64,000 bases of DNA from Tipula vernalis (taxonomy: Eukaryota; Arthropoda; Insecta; Diptera; Tipulidae): NCBI GenBank assembly GCA_958295665.1, contig OY282560.1, forward strand, positions 268,995,315 through 269,059,314. Reading direction: 5' to 3'. The notes below the pieces were generated by a model. That model made no database searches. It was given only the letters and a program-made list of their open reading frames with translations, and was not told the origin of the DNA. The number at the start of each line of letters is the position of its first letter. Position 1 is the stretch's first letter. A program made the position numbers and the translations under genes. Shown here one piece after another: positions 35,526 to 46,899 of this stretch.

Positions 35526-38272
35526 CACTAGAAGTACCGACCGGTCAAAATGACCGGTTGTACATTTATTGAACTCATGTTTTTTTATTATTATGTAAGT
35601 ATTATTTTGGAAATTCAAGATGACTTTTAATATGACAACAAAGTAATTCTATTAAAACTTATCATAAATTTCCGCAACAATACTAACATAATAATAAAAA
35701 ATATAAAGGGCTGAAACCTCATGAGGTAGTCAGAACTTCGGTCTCGATTAACTCAACTCCCAAATTAATCCCGAAATGAATCTCTTAAGTCAATCTTCAG
35801 CTCAATCTCTAACTCATATGCAAATCAACCTCCATCTCAATCGTAACATAAATCTTAACGCAATCACCAAATTAACCGCCAAATAAACCCTCAAATCGAT
35901 CACCAAATCAAACCCAAATCAACCCTTAACCTAACTCCAAATAAACTCTTAAATAATTCTCCAACCGAACAACTCACTTAAACCCAATGCAGGCTAACTA
36001 AATCCTAACTCAACTTTAACTCAACTTAGCTCGAACTAAATCTCAACCCTTTGCTCAACTCATACTATCATACCAACATACCATCATACCATCACGATCA
36101 TACCATCATACCACCACATCATTATACCATCACTCCATCATACCATCATCATCATCATACCACCATCACCATTACCATCACCATCACACAATCACAACCA
36201 CCACCATCACATACAAACCATCGTACCATTATAACATCATTTAACACCATACCTTCATACTGTCACAAAAAAATCAACTCAATTTTTGTAGTTTTAGAAA
36301 TTCCTCTGTAGTAACTTTAGCCCTGATTATCATCAATCAAGAAGGAGATGAATGTTTGAGATATAAACAGTGACCTTTCTTAAGTCTTAAACAATATTTG
36401 TGTAAAGTTTGGTTCAAATCGTTTAATGCGTGTGGATTTATTTAAATATCACACATATACTGTACATATATATATAAAGACTCACTTTTAAATACAGTAA
36501 AACCACATTTCAATGGACACTCAATTTAGCGGAATCCCCACATCAAAGGCAAACTTTTAAGTTCCATGTAACTGAAGTTTATCAGTGAAAACCTGCCTTA
36601 GATAGGCTAACATTTTATTAGAGTAGACACGAACAGGTATACCTGCGGTGATACTGATTTTAGGAGTACACTTCAAACTGAAACTTTTACGCTTCCATTA
36701 GTTCCTTTTACACTTCAAATTGAACCTTTAACATTTCAAATTGAACTTTTCAGACTTCAAATTGAACCTTTAGCAAATTATACGTATGGCCCCATCCATG
36801 ATTGAAATTGACATGAAATTTGACATCCATGATTGAAATGGGATTCTTAAATGATTTTTGGATAAAATTGTGGAATATGACATGTGCGTTGGAAATGAAA
36901 TTGTAAAATAATTTTTAGATGAAGTTATGGAATATGGAAATAACTTTATCTAAAACTCATTTTAGAACCCCATTTCCATCACCCATGTCAAATTTCATCA
37001 TAATCGGTTAAGAAATAGCATAGTTCCGTCTTACTTAGTCATATTCCAGTACTTCATCCAAAAATCATTTTAGAATTACATTTACAACGGACATGTCAAA
37101 TTTCGACATAATCGGTTGAGGAATAGCCAAGTTCCGTCTTACCGGGCCATATTCCAGAGCTTTAACCAAAGTCATATTCCAGAGCTTTAGCCACATGTCA
37201 AATTTCATCATAATCGGTTAAGAAATAGCCAAGTTCCATCCTACTTGCCAAGAATCATTTTAGAATCCGATTTCCAATGTGCAAGCCGAATTTCATCATA
37301 ATTGATTAAAAATAAAAATAAATGGGCAAGTTCCATAGAATGGAAGAGTAGAATCCCATTTTCAATGCATATGTCGAATTTCATCATAATCGGTTGATAA
37401 ATATGCAAGTTCTATCATACTTGGCCATATTCCAGAACTTCATCCAAAAATCATTTTAAAATCCAATTTCCAACGCACTTCTCAAATTTCTTAATAATTG
37501 GTTGAGAAAAAGGCAAGTTTCATCATACTTGGCCATATTCAAGAATTTCATCCAAAACTTATTTTAGAATCCCATTTCCATCGCGGAAGTCAAATTTCGC
37601 TAAAATCGGTTAAGAAATAGATAAGTTCCATCATAATTGGCCATTCATTTAATTTGAAATGTAAAAGGTTAAATTTGAGGTGTGAGATATTAACAGTGAC
37701 CTTTCTTAAGTCATAAATAATATTTGTGTAAGGTCTGGTTCAAATCGGTCAGGTTGTGTGGATTTGGTTAAATATCATTCACATATGCTGTAAATACATA
37801 CGAACACTCACTTTATTTTATAGGTTGCTCAACTACTCACTAAACACTGGTCCAACACCAACTCAACCCTTAACCCAACCGCAAACTTTCTTTCAACTTA
37901 ACCCTCAAACCAGCATATATAGAAAATTGGTCAACTGCTCACTATATCTAAACCCAACTCCAACTCAACTTGAATTCAACCTACAAATTGACCCCTAACT
38001 TAACCTACAACTCAACCCTGAACTCAATACCCAACTCAATATTCAAACCAGCATATATAAAAAATTGATAAATGTTTTTATAACCAGGTATTTTGGGTCA
38101 ATTCGTATGGCAGGTACTCGACCCTCTTGACGCACTGGTTCCAAAAGCTTTTCAAATCTCGGCCTTGACCATAGAAACAGATTGGCAAAAAAAAAATTCT
38201 AAATCGATCAAGCCGTTCTCGAGATACCATGGGTACAGACATACAGATTTTGACGGATTTTTATTTCTAGTG
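35526..38272. mobile_element. Non-autonomous piggyBac-type element (TTAA)
   Basis: TTAA at 35522-35525 is followed by CACTAGAAGTACCG. At the other end TTCTAGTG (38265-38272) is followed by TTAA at 38273-38276. TTAA duplication with CACTAGAA ends is the piggyBac pattern. The subterminal GTCAAAAT also matches at the same distance from both ends, and the left end adds an inverted GACCGGTCAAAATGACCGGT. There is no transposase. The cargo is strand-skewed repeats (AACTCAACC and ACCATCAT types) at 35740-36250 and 37830-38045, a duplicated unit at 36350-36490 and 37665-37815, and a satellite array at 36880-37660. The left flank AATCGGTTAA resembles the satellite unit, so it seems to have inserted into satellite DNA. 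Confidence 0.75.
36880..37660. repeat. ~108-bp satellite units inside the piggyBac-type element
   Basis: Degenerate units containing GGCCATATTCCAGAACTTC, ATCATTTTAGAATCCCATTT, CGCACATGTCAAATTTC and ATCGGTTAAGAAATAGCC, roughly seven units in this orientation. One further partial unit lies at 38280-38380, outside the element. Confidence 0.85.
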
Positions 38273-38502
38273 TTAATATCTTTAACTTTATCCAAAAATC
38301 ATTTTAGAATACCATTTTCAACGCACATGTCAATTTTTATCATAGTCAGTTAAGGAATAGCCAAGCTCCCTCCATATTAATAATTCTTAGATACAAAGCG
38401 ACAATAACAAACACAATATTATTAACTAAAGGTGATATTGAATTAAAATTAAATATATACACATATGAAACAAATTAAACAATAAAGCAGATTACTACGA
38501 AG

Positions 38503-39830
38503 TTAAAAGTGATAACCAAAATTATACACATTAAATAATACGCTCAAAAATAAAATCAATCGAGCGTGCTGGAACAGCCACAATTTCAATGATGAAAAAA
38601 ATTTAGATTTTGAATGTAGGCAACGTATATCTCTGGGAAGCTTATTAAAAATTGTAGGAGTGGTAACTGAAAAGTAATTAAAATAATGGGTTTTTAAAAA
38701 TTTAGGAACCGTACGAAAATGCAATGTGTTCTTTCGCAAAGTGTAACTTTGACAACTCAAGAAACGATTTCCACATCTCTCAAAATATACATTCATGACC
38801 TTGAAAACATAAAGATGTTTAAGTGGCAGAATATTACTCGTTTTAAATAACGGCGAGGAGCACAATTTATTCTTGAAAAACATCAATCTGAGTATGAACT
38901 TTTGAGCAAGAACCAAAGGCCGGACTGATTCGTCGTACGTACCGCCCCAGCAGCAAATACCATAGCGCAATCTGGACTCAATTAAGGCATGATACAAAAT
39001 TTTTAGAACCGAAAAAGAACAGTTAGAACGCAAAAGATACATTTTCCTAATACCAGAATGTAGTGAATTATTTAGGTCAGATATATGACATTTCCAGTCC
39101 AAACGGCTATCTACGATTAACCCCAAATATTTAATGTTATTCACGGAATCAATCGTCAAACAATTAGCCAGGCAATTACCACTCTTAGTACAACGACAGT
39201 CGTGATAAATTAAGTCTCTATTGATAGCACGCAACTCATTTAAATTAAACAACATTGCTTTAGTTTTCGGGCTTAATACCAGTTTATGTACAGCGAACCA
39301 CTGACTTAATAAACCTAAGTCAAAATTAATATCAAATGTAATTGTGGAATAATTAGAACTATTGTAGACAAAAGCCATATCGTCAGCAAAAGTCACCACT
39401 TTACCCTTAAAATTTTGAGTGAAAACCGAATTAATATAAATCAAAAATAAAATCGGGCCAAGTACTAAACCCTGTGGGACAACGGCTTCCAGAACCAATG
39501 CTCCACTAACACAAACGCCATAACGAACACTTTGTGAACGATTAACAATAAATGATTTCAGCCAATTATAAACACAACAATTTATTCAAAAGAACGTTAT
39601 GATCCACCATATCAAATGCTTTGGTAATATCGACAAAAAAAGCAGCTACCATTTTAGAATTATTAAGGCCCTCATGAAGTGGATTTAGCAGTTCGATCAG
39701 AGCATCTTCAGTCCCTAAATCACACCTAAAACCAAATTGACACTTACTAAAAAAGTTCGATCCATCCAGAAAATTAACTACCCTCGTTTTGAATGCTTTT
39801 TCAAAGATTTTTGAGATCACAGAAAGTAAA
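38503..39830 (-). pseudogene. LINE reverse transcriptase, main part
   Basis: Two frames. 39830-39566 has ISKIFEKAFKTRVVNFL, QFGFRCDLGTEDAL and FVDITKAFDMVDHNVLL. After a small deletion near 39570, 39498-38503 has VPQGLVLGPILFLIYIN, the polymerase box FADDMAF, a cysteine cluster, YLGLIVDSRLDWKCHI, LIESRLRYGICCWGG and a C-terminal region usual for insect LINEs. It would carry out target-primed reverse transcription. The FADD residues are intact. Confidence 0.9.
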
Positions 39831-40149
39831 GAAATTGGCAGAGTTTAAATTTATCGCTCTTTAAGAGCTCTTTATAAAAATTTTCCCTCTTGCTCCCAAT
39901 AAAAATTTTTTTCAGTTTGCTTTTACGCTCTTACCCTCTAATGATAAACACTAAAAAAAAAATTATTTCGCTCTTTCTAACCGATTTAAATTTTTATTTT
40001 TAATTTTGCTCTTAAAACAGAGAGCGTAAAAGCTAAAAATATCGCTCCCAACCCATTCTACAGAGCCATTGTAGAAAATACATTAGGGAGCAAAATTTTT
40101 TGTAACACAGGAATTGCTCTTTAAATATCAATAAATAAAGAAAGTTTGA

Positions 40150-41690
40150 TAAACGATATTTAGATAAATTTCTGGAATATGGCCAATTGTGATGGAACTT
40201 GGCTGTTCCTTAACCGATTTTAGAGAAATTTGACATGTGCGTTGGAAATGGGATTCTAAAATGATTTTTGTTGAATCAAGTTCTGGAATATGGCCAATTG
40301 TGATGGAACTTAACCGATTTTAGAGAAATTTGACATGTGTGATGAAAACGGGATTCTACAATGATTATTAGATGAAGTTCTGGAATATGCCCAATGGGGA
40401 TGGAACTTGGATATTCCTTAATCGATTTTAGTGAAATTTGACATGTGCGATAGAACTGGGATTGTAAAATGATTTTTAGGTGGAGTTCTGGAATATGGCC
40501 AATGGGGATGGAACTTGGCTATTCTGTAACCAATTTGAGTGAAATTTGACATGTGCGTTGGAAATGGGATTGTAAAATGATTTTTACATGAAGTTCTGGA
40601 ATATGGCCAATTATGGTGAAACTTGGCTATTTCTTAACCGATTTGAGTGAAATTTGACATGTGCGTTGGAAATGGGATTCTATAATGATTTATGGATAAA
40701 GTTCTGGAATATGGCCAATGGGGATGAAACTTGGCTATTCTTTAACCGATTTGAGTGAAATTTGACATGTGCGTTGGAAATGGGATTCTAAAATGATTTT
40801 TAGATGAAGTTCTGGAATATGGCCAATGGGGATAGAACTTGCCTATTCCTTAACCGATTTTAGTGAAATTTAAAATGCGCAATGGAAATGGGATTCTAAA
40901 ATGATTTTCGGATGAAGTTCTGGAATATGGCCAATTATGGTGGAACTTGGCTATTTCTTAACCGATTTGAGTGAAATTTGACATGTGCGTTGGAAATGGG
41001 ATTCTAAAATGATTTTTAAATGAAGTTCTGGAATATGGCCAATTATGGTGGAACTTGGCTATTTCTTAATCGATTTGAGTAAAATTTGACATGTGCGTTG
41101 GAAATGGGATTCTAAAATGATTTATGAATAAAGTTCTGGAATATGGCCAACTAGTATGGAACTTGGCTATTAATAAACCGATTTGAGTGAAATTTGACAT
41201 GTGCGTTGGAAATGGGATTCTAAAATGATTTTTAGGTGAAGTTCTGGAATATGGCCAATGGGGATGGAACTTTACTATTCTTTAACCGATTTTAGTGAAA
41301 TTTAAAATGCGCAATGGAAATGTGATTCTAAAATGATTTTCGGATGAAGTTCTGGAATATGGCCAATTATGGTGGAACTTGGCTATTTCTTAACCGATTT
41401 GAGTGAAATTTGACATGTGCGTTGGAAATGGGATTGTAAAATGATTTTTGGATGAAGTTCTGGAATATGGCCAATTGTAATGGAATTGGCTCTTTCTTAA
41501 CAGGTTTTAGTGAAAATTTGTCATGTGTGATGAAAACGGGATTCTACAATGATTTTTAGATAAAGTTCTGTAATAAGGCATATACGTCCAATTAGGTTGG
41601 AACTTGGCTATTTCTTAGCCGATTCTGATGCAATTTGACATGTTCGTTGGAAATGGGATTCTAAAATGATTTTTCTAATTCCGGGGTCTT
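40150..41690 (-). repeat. Satellite array, minus orientation
   Basis: About fourteen units of ~108 bp, each with TTCTGGAATATGGCCAAT, ACTTGGCTATT, TTAACCGATTT, GAAATTTGACATGTGCG and GGAAATGGGATTCTAAAATG. Some neighbouring units match almost exactly, implying local homogenisation. Confidence 0.93.
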
Positions 41691-41869
41691 ACACTAACAT
41701 TAGCGTGCTGTCACCCATTTTTTCTTATTTTCTTTTGATCGCGACTAAATTTTCCGGCAGATGTATAAACATGTCAATATAAGTAATCTATAATAATTAT
41801 TATTTTATGTAACTCATATTGATATATTTAAATATATCCAGTTTCCGTAATCCATGCAGCTGTCGAGGT

Positions 41870-43330
41870 TTATCTGCTGTTGGCCATATTCCATAACTTT
41901 ATCTAAAACCTGTTTTAGAATCCCACTTCCAACGCATATATTGAATTGCATCACAATCGGTTTAGGAATAGCTAAGTTCCATCTAAATGATTCATATTTC
42001 AGAAACCCATCTAAAAATCATTTTAGAATTCCATTTTGATCGCACATGTTAAATTTAATCAGAATCGGTTAAGGAATAGCCAAGATTAATCCTAGTTGGC
42101 CTTATTTCAGAACTTCATCTAAAAATCATTTTAGAATCTTATTTCCAACGCACATGTTACATTGTATCACAATCGGTTAAGGAAGTTGGCCATATTCCAG
42201 AAATCTAAAAATCATTGTAGAATCCCGTTCCCATCGCGCATGTCAGATTTCTCTAAAATCCAGAACTTCATTCATCCCATTTCAAACGCACATGTCGAAT
42301 AGCATCACAATCGGTTAAGAAATAGCCAAGTTCCATCCTAGCTGGCCATATTCATCTAAAAATCATTGTAGAATCCCATTTCCATCGCGGGTGTCAAATT
42401 TCACACTCAAATCGGTTAAATAATAGCCAAGTTCCATCCTAGTTGGCCATATTCCAGAACTTTGTCCATAAATCATTTTAGAATCCCATTTCCAATGCAC
42501 ATGTCAAATTTCACTCAAACCGGTTAAGAAATAGCCAAGTTCCACCATAATTGGCCATATTCTAGAACTTCATCCGAAAATCATTTTAGAATCCCATGTC
42601 CATTTTAAATTTCACTAAAATCGGTTAAGGAATAGCCAAGTTCCATCCCAATTGTCCATATTCCAGAACTTCATCTAAAAATCATTTTAGAATCCCATTT
42701 CCAACGCACTTGTCAAATTTAACTCAAATCGGTTAAAGAATAGCCAAGTTCCATCCTAGTTGCCCATATTCCAGAACTTTATCCATAAATCATTTTAGAA
42801 TCCCATTTCCAACGCACATGTCAAATTTTACTCAAATCGGTTAAGAAATAGCCAAGTTCCACCGTAATCGGCCTTATTCCATAATTTCATCCGAAAATCA
42901 TTTTAGAATCACATTTCCATTGCGCATTTTGAATTTCACTAAAATCGGTGAAGGAATAGCCAAGTTCCATCCCCATTGGCCATATTCCAGAACTTCACCT
43001 AAAAATCATTTCAGAATCCCATTTCCATCGCGCGTGCCAAATTTCAATGAAATCAGTTAAGAAGTAGCAAAGTTCCATTCAAATTGCTTACATTCCAGAA
43101 CTTCATCTAAAACTCGTTTTAGAATCTCACAATTGGTTGAGGAATAGCCAAGTTCCATCCTAATTAGTCATATTCCAGAACATCACCTAAAACTCAATTT
43201 AGAATCCCATTTAAATCGCGCGTGTCAAATTTCACTAACATCAGTTAATGAATAGCGAAGTTCCATCCTAGTTGGCCATATTCCAGAACTTCAACCAAAA
43301 ATCATTTTAGAATCCCATTTCCAATGCCCG
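41870..43330 (+). repeat. Satellite array, plus orientation
   Basis: About thirteen units of the same satellite, inverted relative to 40150-41690 and more diverged. With the first array it could fold into a hairpin of ~1.4 kb. Confidence 0.92.
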
Positions 43331-43687
43331 TGCTTCTGTTCGCTAATTAAACAATCTGGCTTTCTAAAGAAATTTAGAAGGTTTTGAATGTAACCGTTTG
43401 CTGTAATAACAAGAGCAAGAGCAATATAATAATGACGTTTTTATTCATCAGAGCAGAGCGTATTTATTTTCTCAATATAGCGCAATAACAAAGAGCGAAA
43501 ATATGATAACACAAACGCAATAGTGGAAGAGCAAGAGCCTTATAATAAAAATAATGCTACAGTTCTTCAGAGCGATATTTTTTTTTACAATATCGCTCTT
43601 GATAAAGAGCTTTTTAATAGTTTTTATTAGCGCTCTTGAACAAAAATGAAGAGCGAAGAGCAAAATGAAATCCCATTTTAAACTCTG

Positions 43688-43878
43688 GAAATTGGTCGAT
43701 AGTTCGCAATTTGCCAACGATCGCCCTTTTTAAATAGCGGGATTACTGCAGCAACTTTAAGTGAGTGTAGTGATACTTCGATTAAAGAGAATGCATAAAA
43801 TATCAACAATGTTAAAGATAATTTTTTTAAATAACCAATTACTAAAACCAAACATGTCTGCAGAGTGTTTATCTTCAA
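43688..43878 (-). pseudogene. LINE reverse transcriptase, N-terminal part
   Basis: Reads LKVAAVIPLFKKGDRWQIA and NYRPIS, the conserved first RT motif, directly up to the hAT-type insertion. The frame resumes beyond it at 39830. Confidence 0.88.
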
Positions 43879-44219
43879 GTTAGTTTATAATGTGAAATAT
43901 CTCTGTCGATGAAAAATGCCGGAAAAAAAACTGCTGTTAGATGATTCAGCTAAACTTACAGTAACATCGGTTAGTCGCGAGCAGTTGGGAAGCTCCTTAC
44001 GAGCCTTTGATACAACATTGCAAAAATATGAATTAAAACAATTAGCTATATCGCCTGCAGAGGCGAAACGATTATTATGTTTATCAACTATTTGAAATAT
44101 TATATATTGTCACTGGAGGTATCCTTATTTATTGTAGAATTTCATTAATTAATGACCATTGTTGTTTAACGTTACCGGTAATCTTTTGAAATCGATCCAA
44201 ATAATACTTTGATTTAGCC

Positions 44220-44610
44220 TCAAATATTTCCTTTTTTATTTAATTGTTTTGACATCTGACGAAGAAAGCTTGATAAGTCCAAATTACTGGGATTTTTTTT
44301 AAGTTTTCTACTAAGCTTATTTTTCTTTCTCAGAAACTTCATATCTGTATTAATTTTATTATTATATTGATCTTTGTTACTACCCTTAAAAGACAAATCA
44401 ATAAAAATGGCACAATGGTCCGTGATACGAAAATCCTCAACTATAGACTTAATTGCAAAATTAGAGCATCGATAGAAAATATGATCAATGCAAGATGAAG
44501 AAACACTAGAAATGCTGGTCGGCACATTTACATCACAGAATAATCCATCGCTGGACATTAAAAATTTATACTCATCAACTGGTAAATGTAAAAGGTTCAA
44601 TTTGGAATGT
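44220..44610 (-). pseudogene. LINE endonuclease C-terminus
   Basis: Contains VDEYKFLMSSDGLFCDVN, SCIDHIFYRCSN and RITDHCAIFIDLS, the SxIDHI and TDH motifs of APE-type endonucleases, then a basic linker. The open frame extends to 44741 only through repeat sequence. The first half of the endonuclease is missing. Confidence 0.83.
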
Positions 44611-44711
44611 AAAAAGTTCAGTTTGAACTGTAAAAGGATAAATTTGAAGTGCAAAATCTGCATTGATGGTATAATGGTATGATGGTATGTTGGTAAGATG
44701 GTATGATTATA

Positions 44712-46345
44712 CAGTGATAAATATTCGTATAAGAACAACAATTGATATTATATTAAATAATAAAATAAACAGATCCCTGTGATTTTTTTTAAATAAAATT
44801 GTTTATTTCATAAACAGTAAAAAATTACAATAAATATAATTGGTATTTCATCACAGCAAAAAATTAAGATATTTCTAATATTAATCCAGTTTAAAAAAAT
44901 ACTCCAAATTCTTTAAATATTCGTATAGGAACACTTTAAATTTATTAAAAAATATCTACATAATAATAAAGAAAATTTTAAATTAGTATTTCGTATGACG
45001 CCCTTGTTGTTTAATGATTTCAAATATGCGCACTGGCATTGAATTTGACAAGTTTTTTAAAGTTTTTGCCTCAATTTCTGCCCAACAGCCCTTAATACAC
45101 TGCTTTAGTTCAGTGACCATTTTAAATTGCCGATTATTCGCATAAACCTTCGCTGCAAGTATGCCTCATAAATTCTCCATCGGATTACAATCGGGACTAC
45201 ATGCAGGCTAATCAAGAACATTTATTTGTTTTTACGAAACCACTCCATTGATTGCTTTCATACATGGATGGAAGCATTGTCTTGTTGGAAAATAAAATCA
45301 ATGTCGTTGTTGTCGTCAATAAAAGTTATCAAAACGTCTCCTAACATATCATTGCATATTTTTGTTTTCATTCGCGGGATAATAAAGCAAATTGGTAGCT
45401 TCCCGCCATAGTAAAAACCTCCCCACACCATTACTGTCCCTCCGCCGAAATTTCTTTTAGACCGGAATATATTTTTATTACGGATATCGTGTCAGTAGCA
45501 AGAGTAGCAATCTGGGCCGTCCAGGTTGAATGTTTTCTCATCCGAGAAAATCACATTTTCCCTTTCATCCTTCCAATGTATGTGTCGTTTGGCGAACAGT
45601 ATCCTATTTTCAATATGTTTATGGGATAAATTAGGCTTACTTTGCAATTTCGACCATTTAATATTTTTTGTTGTTCTTAACACTCGAGCAATATGTTGTT
45701 TTGTAACAGGTAAGCCCAGTTTTGCTTTAATTTGATTGGCGGTTAACTTGTTACGGGTTGCTTCCTTTCTTATTTTGTCAATTTGAGATTTGGATAACTT
45801 ACTATTTCCTTTTTAAGACCATAACTACGACGTTTTTTTAGGAAGTTTTGGACCACAGTTGATGATCGACCAATTTTAGTACCAATTTGACGTATAGCAA
45901 ATCCTTGTTCTTTATAAATTCTGATGAAGATTTTTTCTTCATCATTTAAGAACTTTCCCTTTGGCATCACTTTAATAAAATATTATTACAATAAATAATA
46001 ATTTTAATAAAATTTCATTTTATAAGCATTGTAATATACTTACTGAATAAGATCGAATATCAAATATTTAAAACAAATATTTGTACATATATTTATTTAA
46101 GTGCGTAAAAATACGTTTTTGTTAGCTGTCTTTATACGAATGTTTAACTAAATTACTCCAAATTTTATGAAATGATTTTTTTTCTTTCTACAAAGTACCA
46201 TTAGGTGATACCTCTTTACGAACATAATACTCTAATACAGGGTGACAATACAGTACACTTTTAGTTTTAATAGTAGACATAATTTTTGTCCTAATTCATA
46301 AATTTTAAACGAGACTACGTGTTCTTATATGAATATTTATCACTG
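44712..46345 (-). mobile_element. Tc1-like transposon D
   Basis: Terminal inverted repeats of ~26 bp (CAGTGATAAATATTC start, one mismatch) lie at 44712-44737 and 46320-46345, flanked by TA (44710-44711, 46346-46347). It encodes one minus-strand transposase, now broken. Confidence 0.95.
44990..45970 (-). pseudogene. Tc1 transposase with Trp-to-stop changes
   Basis: Starts at ATG 45967 or 45970 with a HTH (FLNDEEKIFIRIYKEQGFAI, IGTKIGRSSTVVQNFL). The catalytic domain has FSDEKTFNLDGPD (45550), GGTVMVWGGFYY, FIFQQDNASIH (45290) and CSPDCNPMEN (45190), the DD34E layout, with the last E kept. Around the third block two tryptophans of the usual W-P...N-L-W pattern are TAG and TGA. Further frame changes occur near 45770 and 45490. 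It would cut and paste the element at TA sites, but is inactive as written. Confidence 0.87.
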
Positions 46346-46899
46346 TATGATTGTATGATGCTACGATGTTACGATTTTATGATGAATAATGGTATGATTG
46401 TTTAACGGTACGTGTGCCGGTATGATGGTGAGTAGGATTTGAGTTGAAATTGAGTTGGATTTGAAAGAGAAGTTCGGTAAGTGAATAATTTGAGGTCGAG
46501 TTTAGGGTTTAGTGGAAGGTTAGATTGAGTTGAGTACATACACGCATGTAGCTTTCGAATCGAGTTAATTTTGAAATTGGGTTGGAAAATAAGTGTAGGG
46601 TTGAACAGAGAGTTGAGATTTGGGTCGACCTAAGTTGAGTTGACGTAGCATTAGGATTTAGTTAGTTTGCATTGGGGTGTGCGTTGTTCGGTTGGGGAAT
46701 TATTAAAGGGTTGGCCGTTAATTTGGTGGTTGCGTTTAGGATTGAGATAGAGGTTGAGTTACAAACTGAGTTGGAGGTTGAGCTGAAGATTGACTTAAGA
46801 GGTTCATTTCGGGATTGATTTGGAACTTGAAGTAATGAAGACCGAAGTTCTGATCAGCCTTTCATATTTTATTATTAAAAATAACTTTTCTGAAATCGC

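Larger units (their letters stand above)
39839..43687. mobile_element. hAT-type non-autonomous element carrying opposed satellite arrays
   Basis: GAAATTGG at 39831-39838 is repeated at 43688-43695, an 8-bp duplication. The element ends are CAGAGTTTAAA and its inverse, TTTAAACTCTG. Many GAGCG or GCTCTT motifs cluster within ~350 bp of both ends, as in hAT subterminal regions. No transposase is present. The body is a ~108-bp satellite in one orientation (40150-41690) and the opposite orientation (41870-43330) around a unique ~180-bp centre. Removing the element rejoins the LINE frame exactly at the duplication. Confidence 0.9.
38385..44610 (-). mobile_element. LINE (non-LTR retrotransposon), split by a hAT-type insertion
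   Basis: Minus-strand APE-type endonuclease C-terminus (44600-44220) is followed by the RT N-terminus (43878-43688), a 3,849-bp insertion, then the rest of RT (39830-38503) and a short 3' region. The insertion has a target duplication, so the empty site is unambiguous. The 5' end is truncated inside the endonuclease. No poly(A) tail was seen at the 3' edge. The clade was not assigned. Confidence 0.87.
44580..46890. repeat. Inverted partial copy of piggyBac-internal repeats, split by Tc1
   Basis: 44580-44709 (TGTAAAAGGTTCAATTTG, TATGATGGTA units) and 46348-46890 (TGATGGTATG units, then GTTGAG-rich sequence and GAAGATTGACTTAAGAG) match 35690-36250 and 36690-36770 in reverse order and orientation. 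The match at 46780-46860 with 35725-35800 is especially close (CATTTCGGGATTGATTTG region). The Tc1 element at 44712-46345 interrupts it. The piggyBac terminus itself is missing on this side. Confidence 0.8.

Noticed and set aside
36051..36311. His/Thr/Pro-rich 86-codon frame
   Set aside because: Made by the CCATCATA repeat; no start context or family pattern.
35740..43330. CRISPR-like array
   Set aside because: Tandem units are contiguous satellite without conserved short repeats separated by unique spacers; the genome is eukaryotic.
44580..46890. A complete second piggyBac-type element
   Set aside because: No CACTAGAA/TTAA terminus could be found near 46890, so only an inverted partial copy is claimed.
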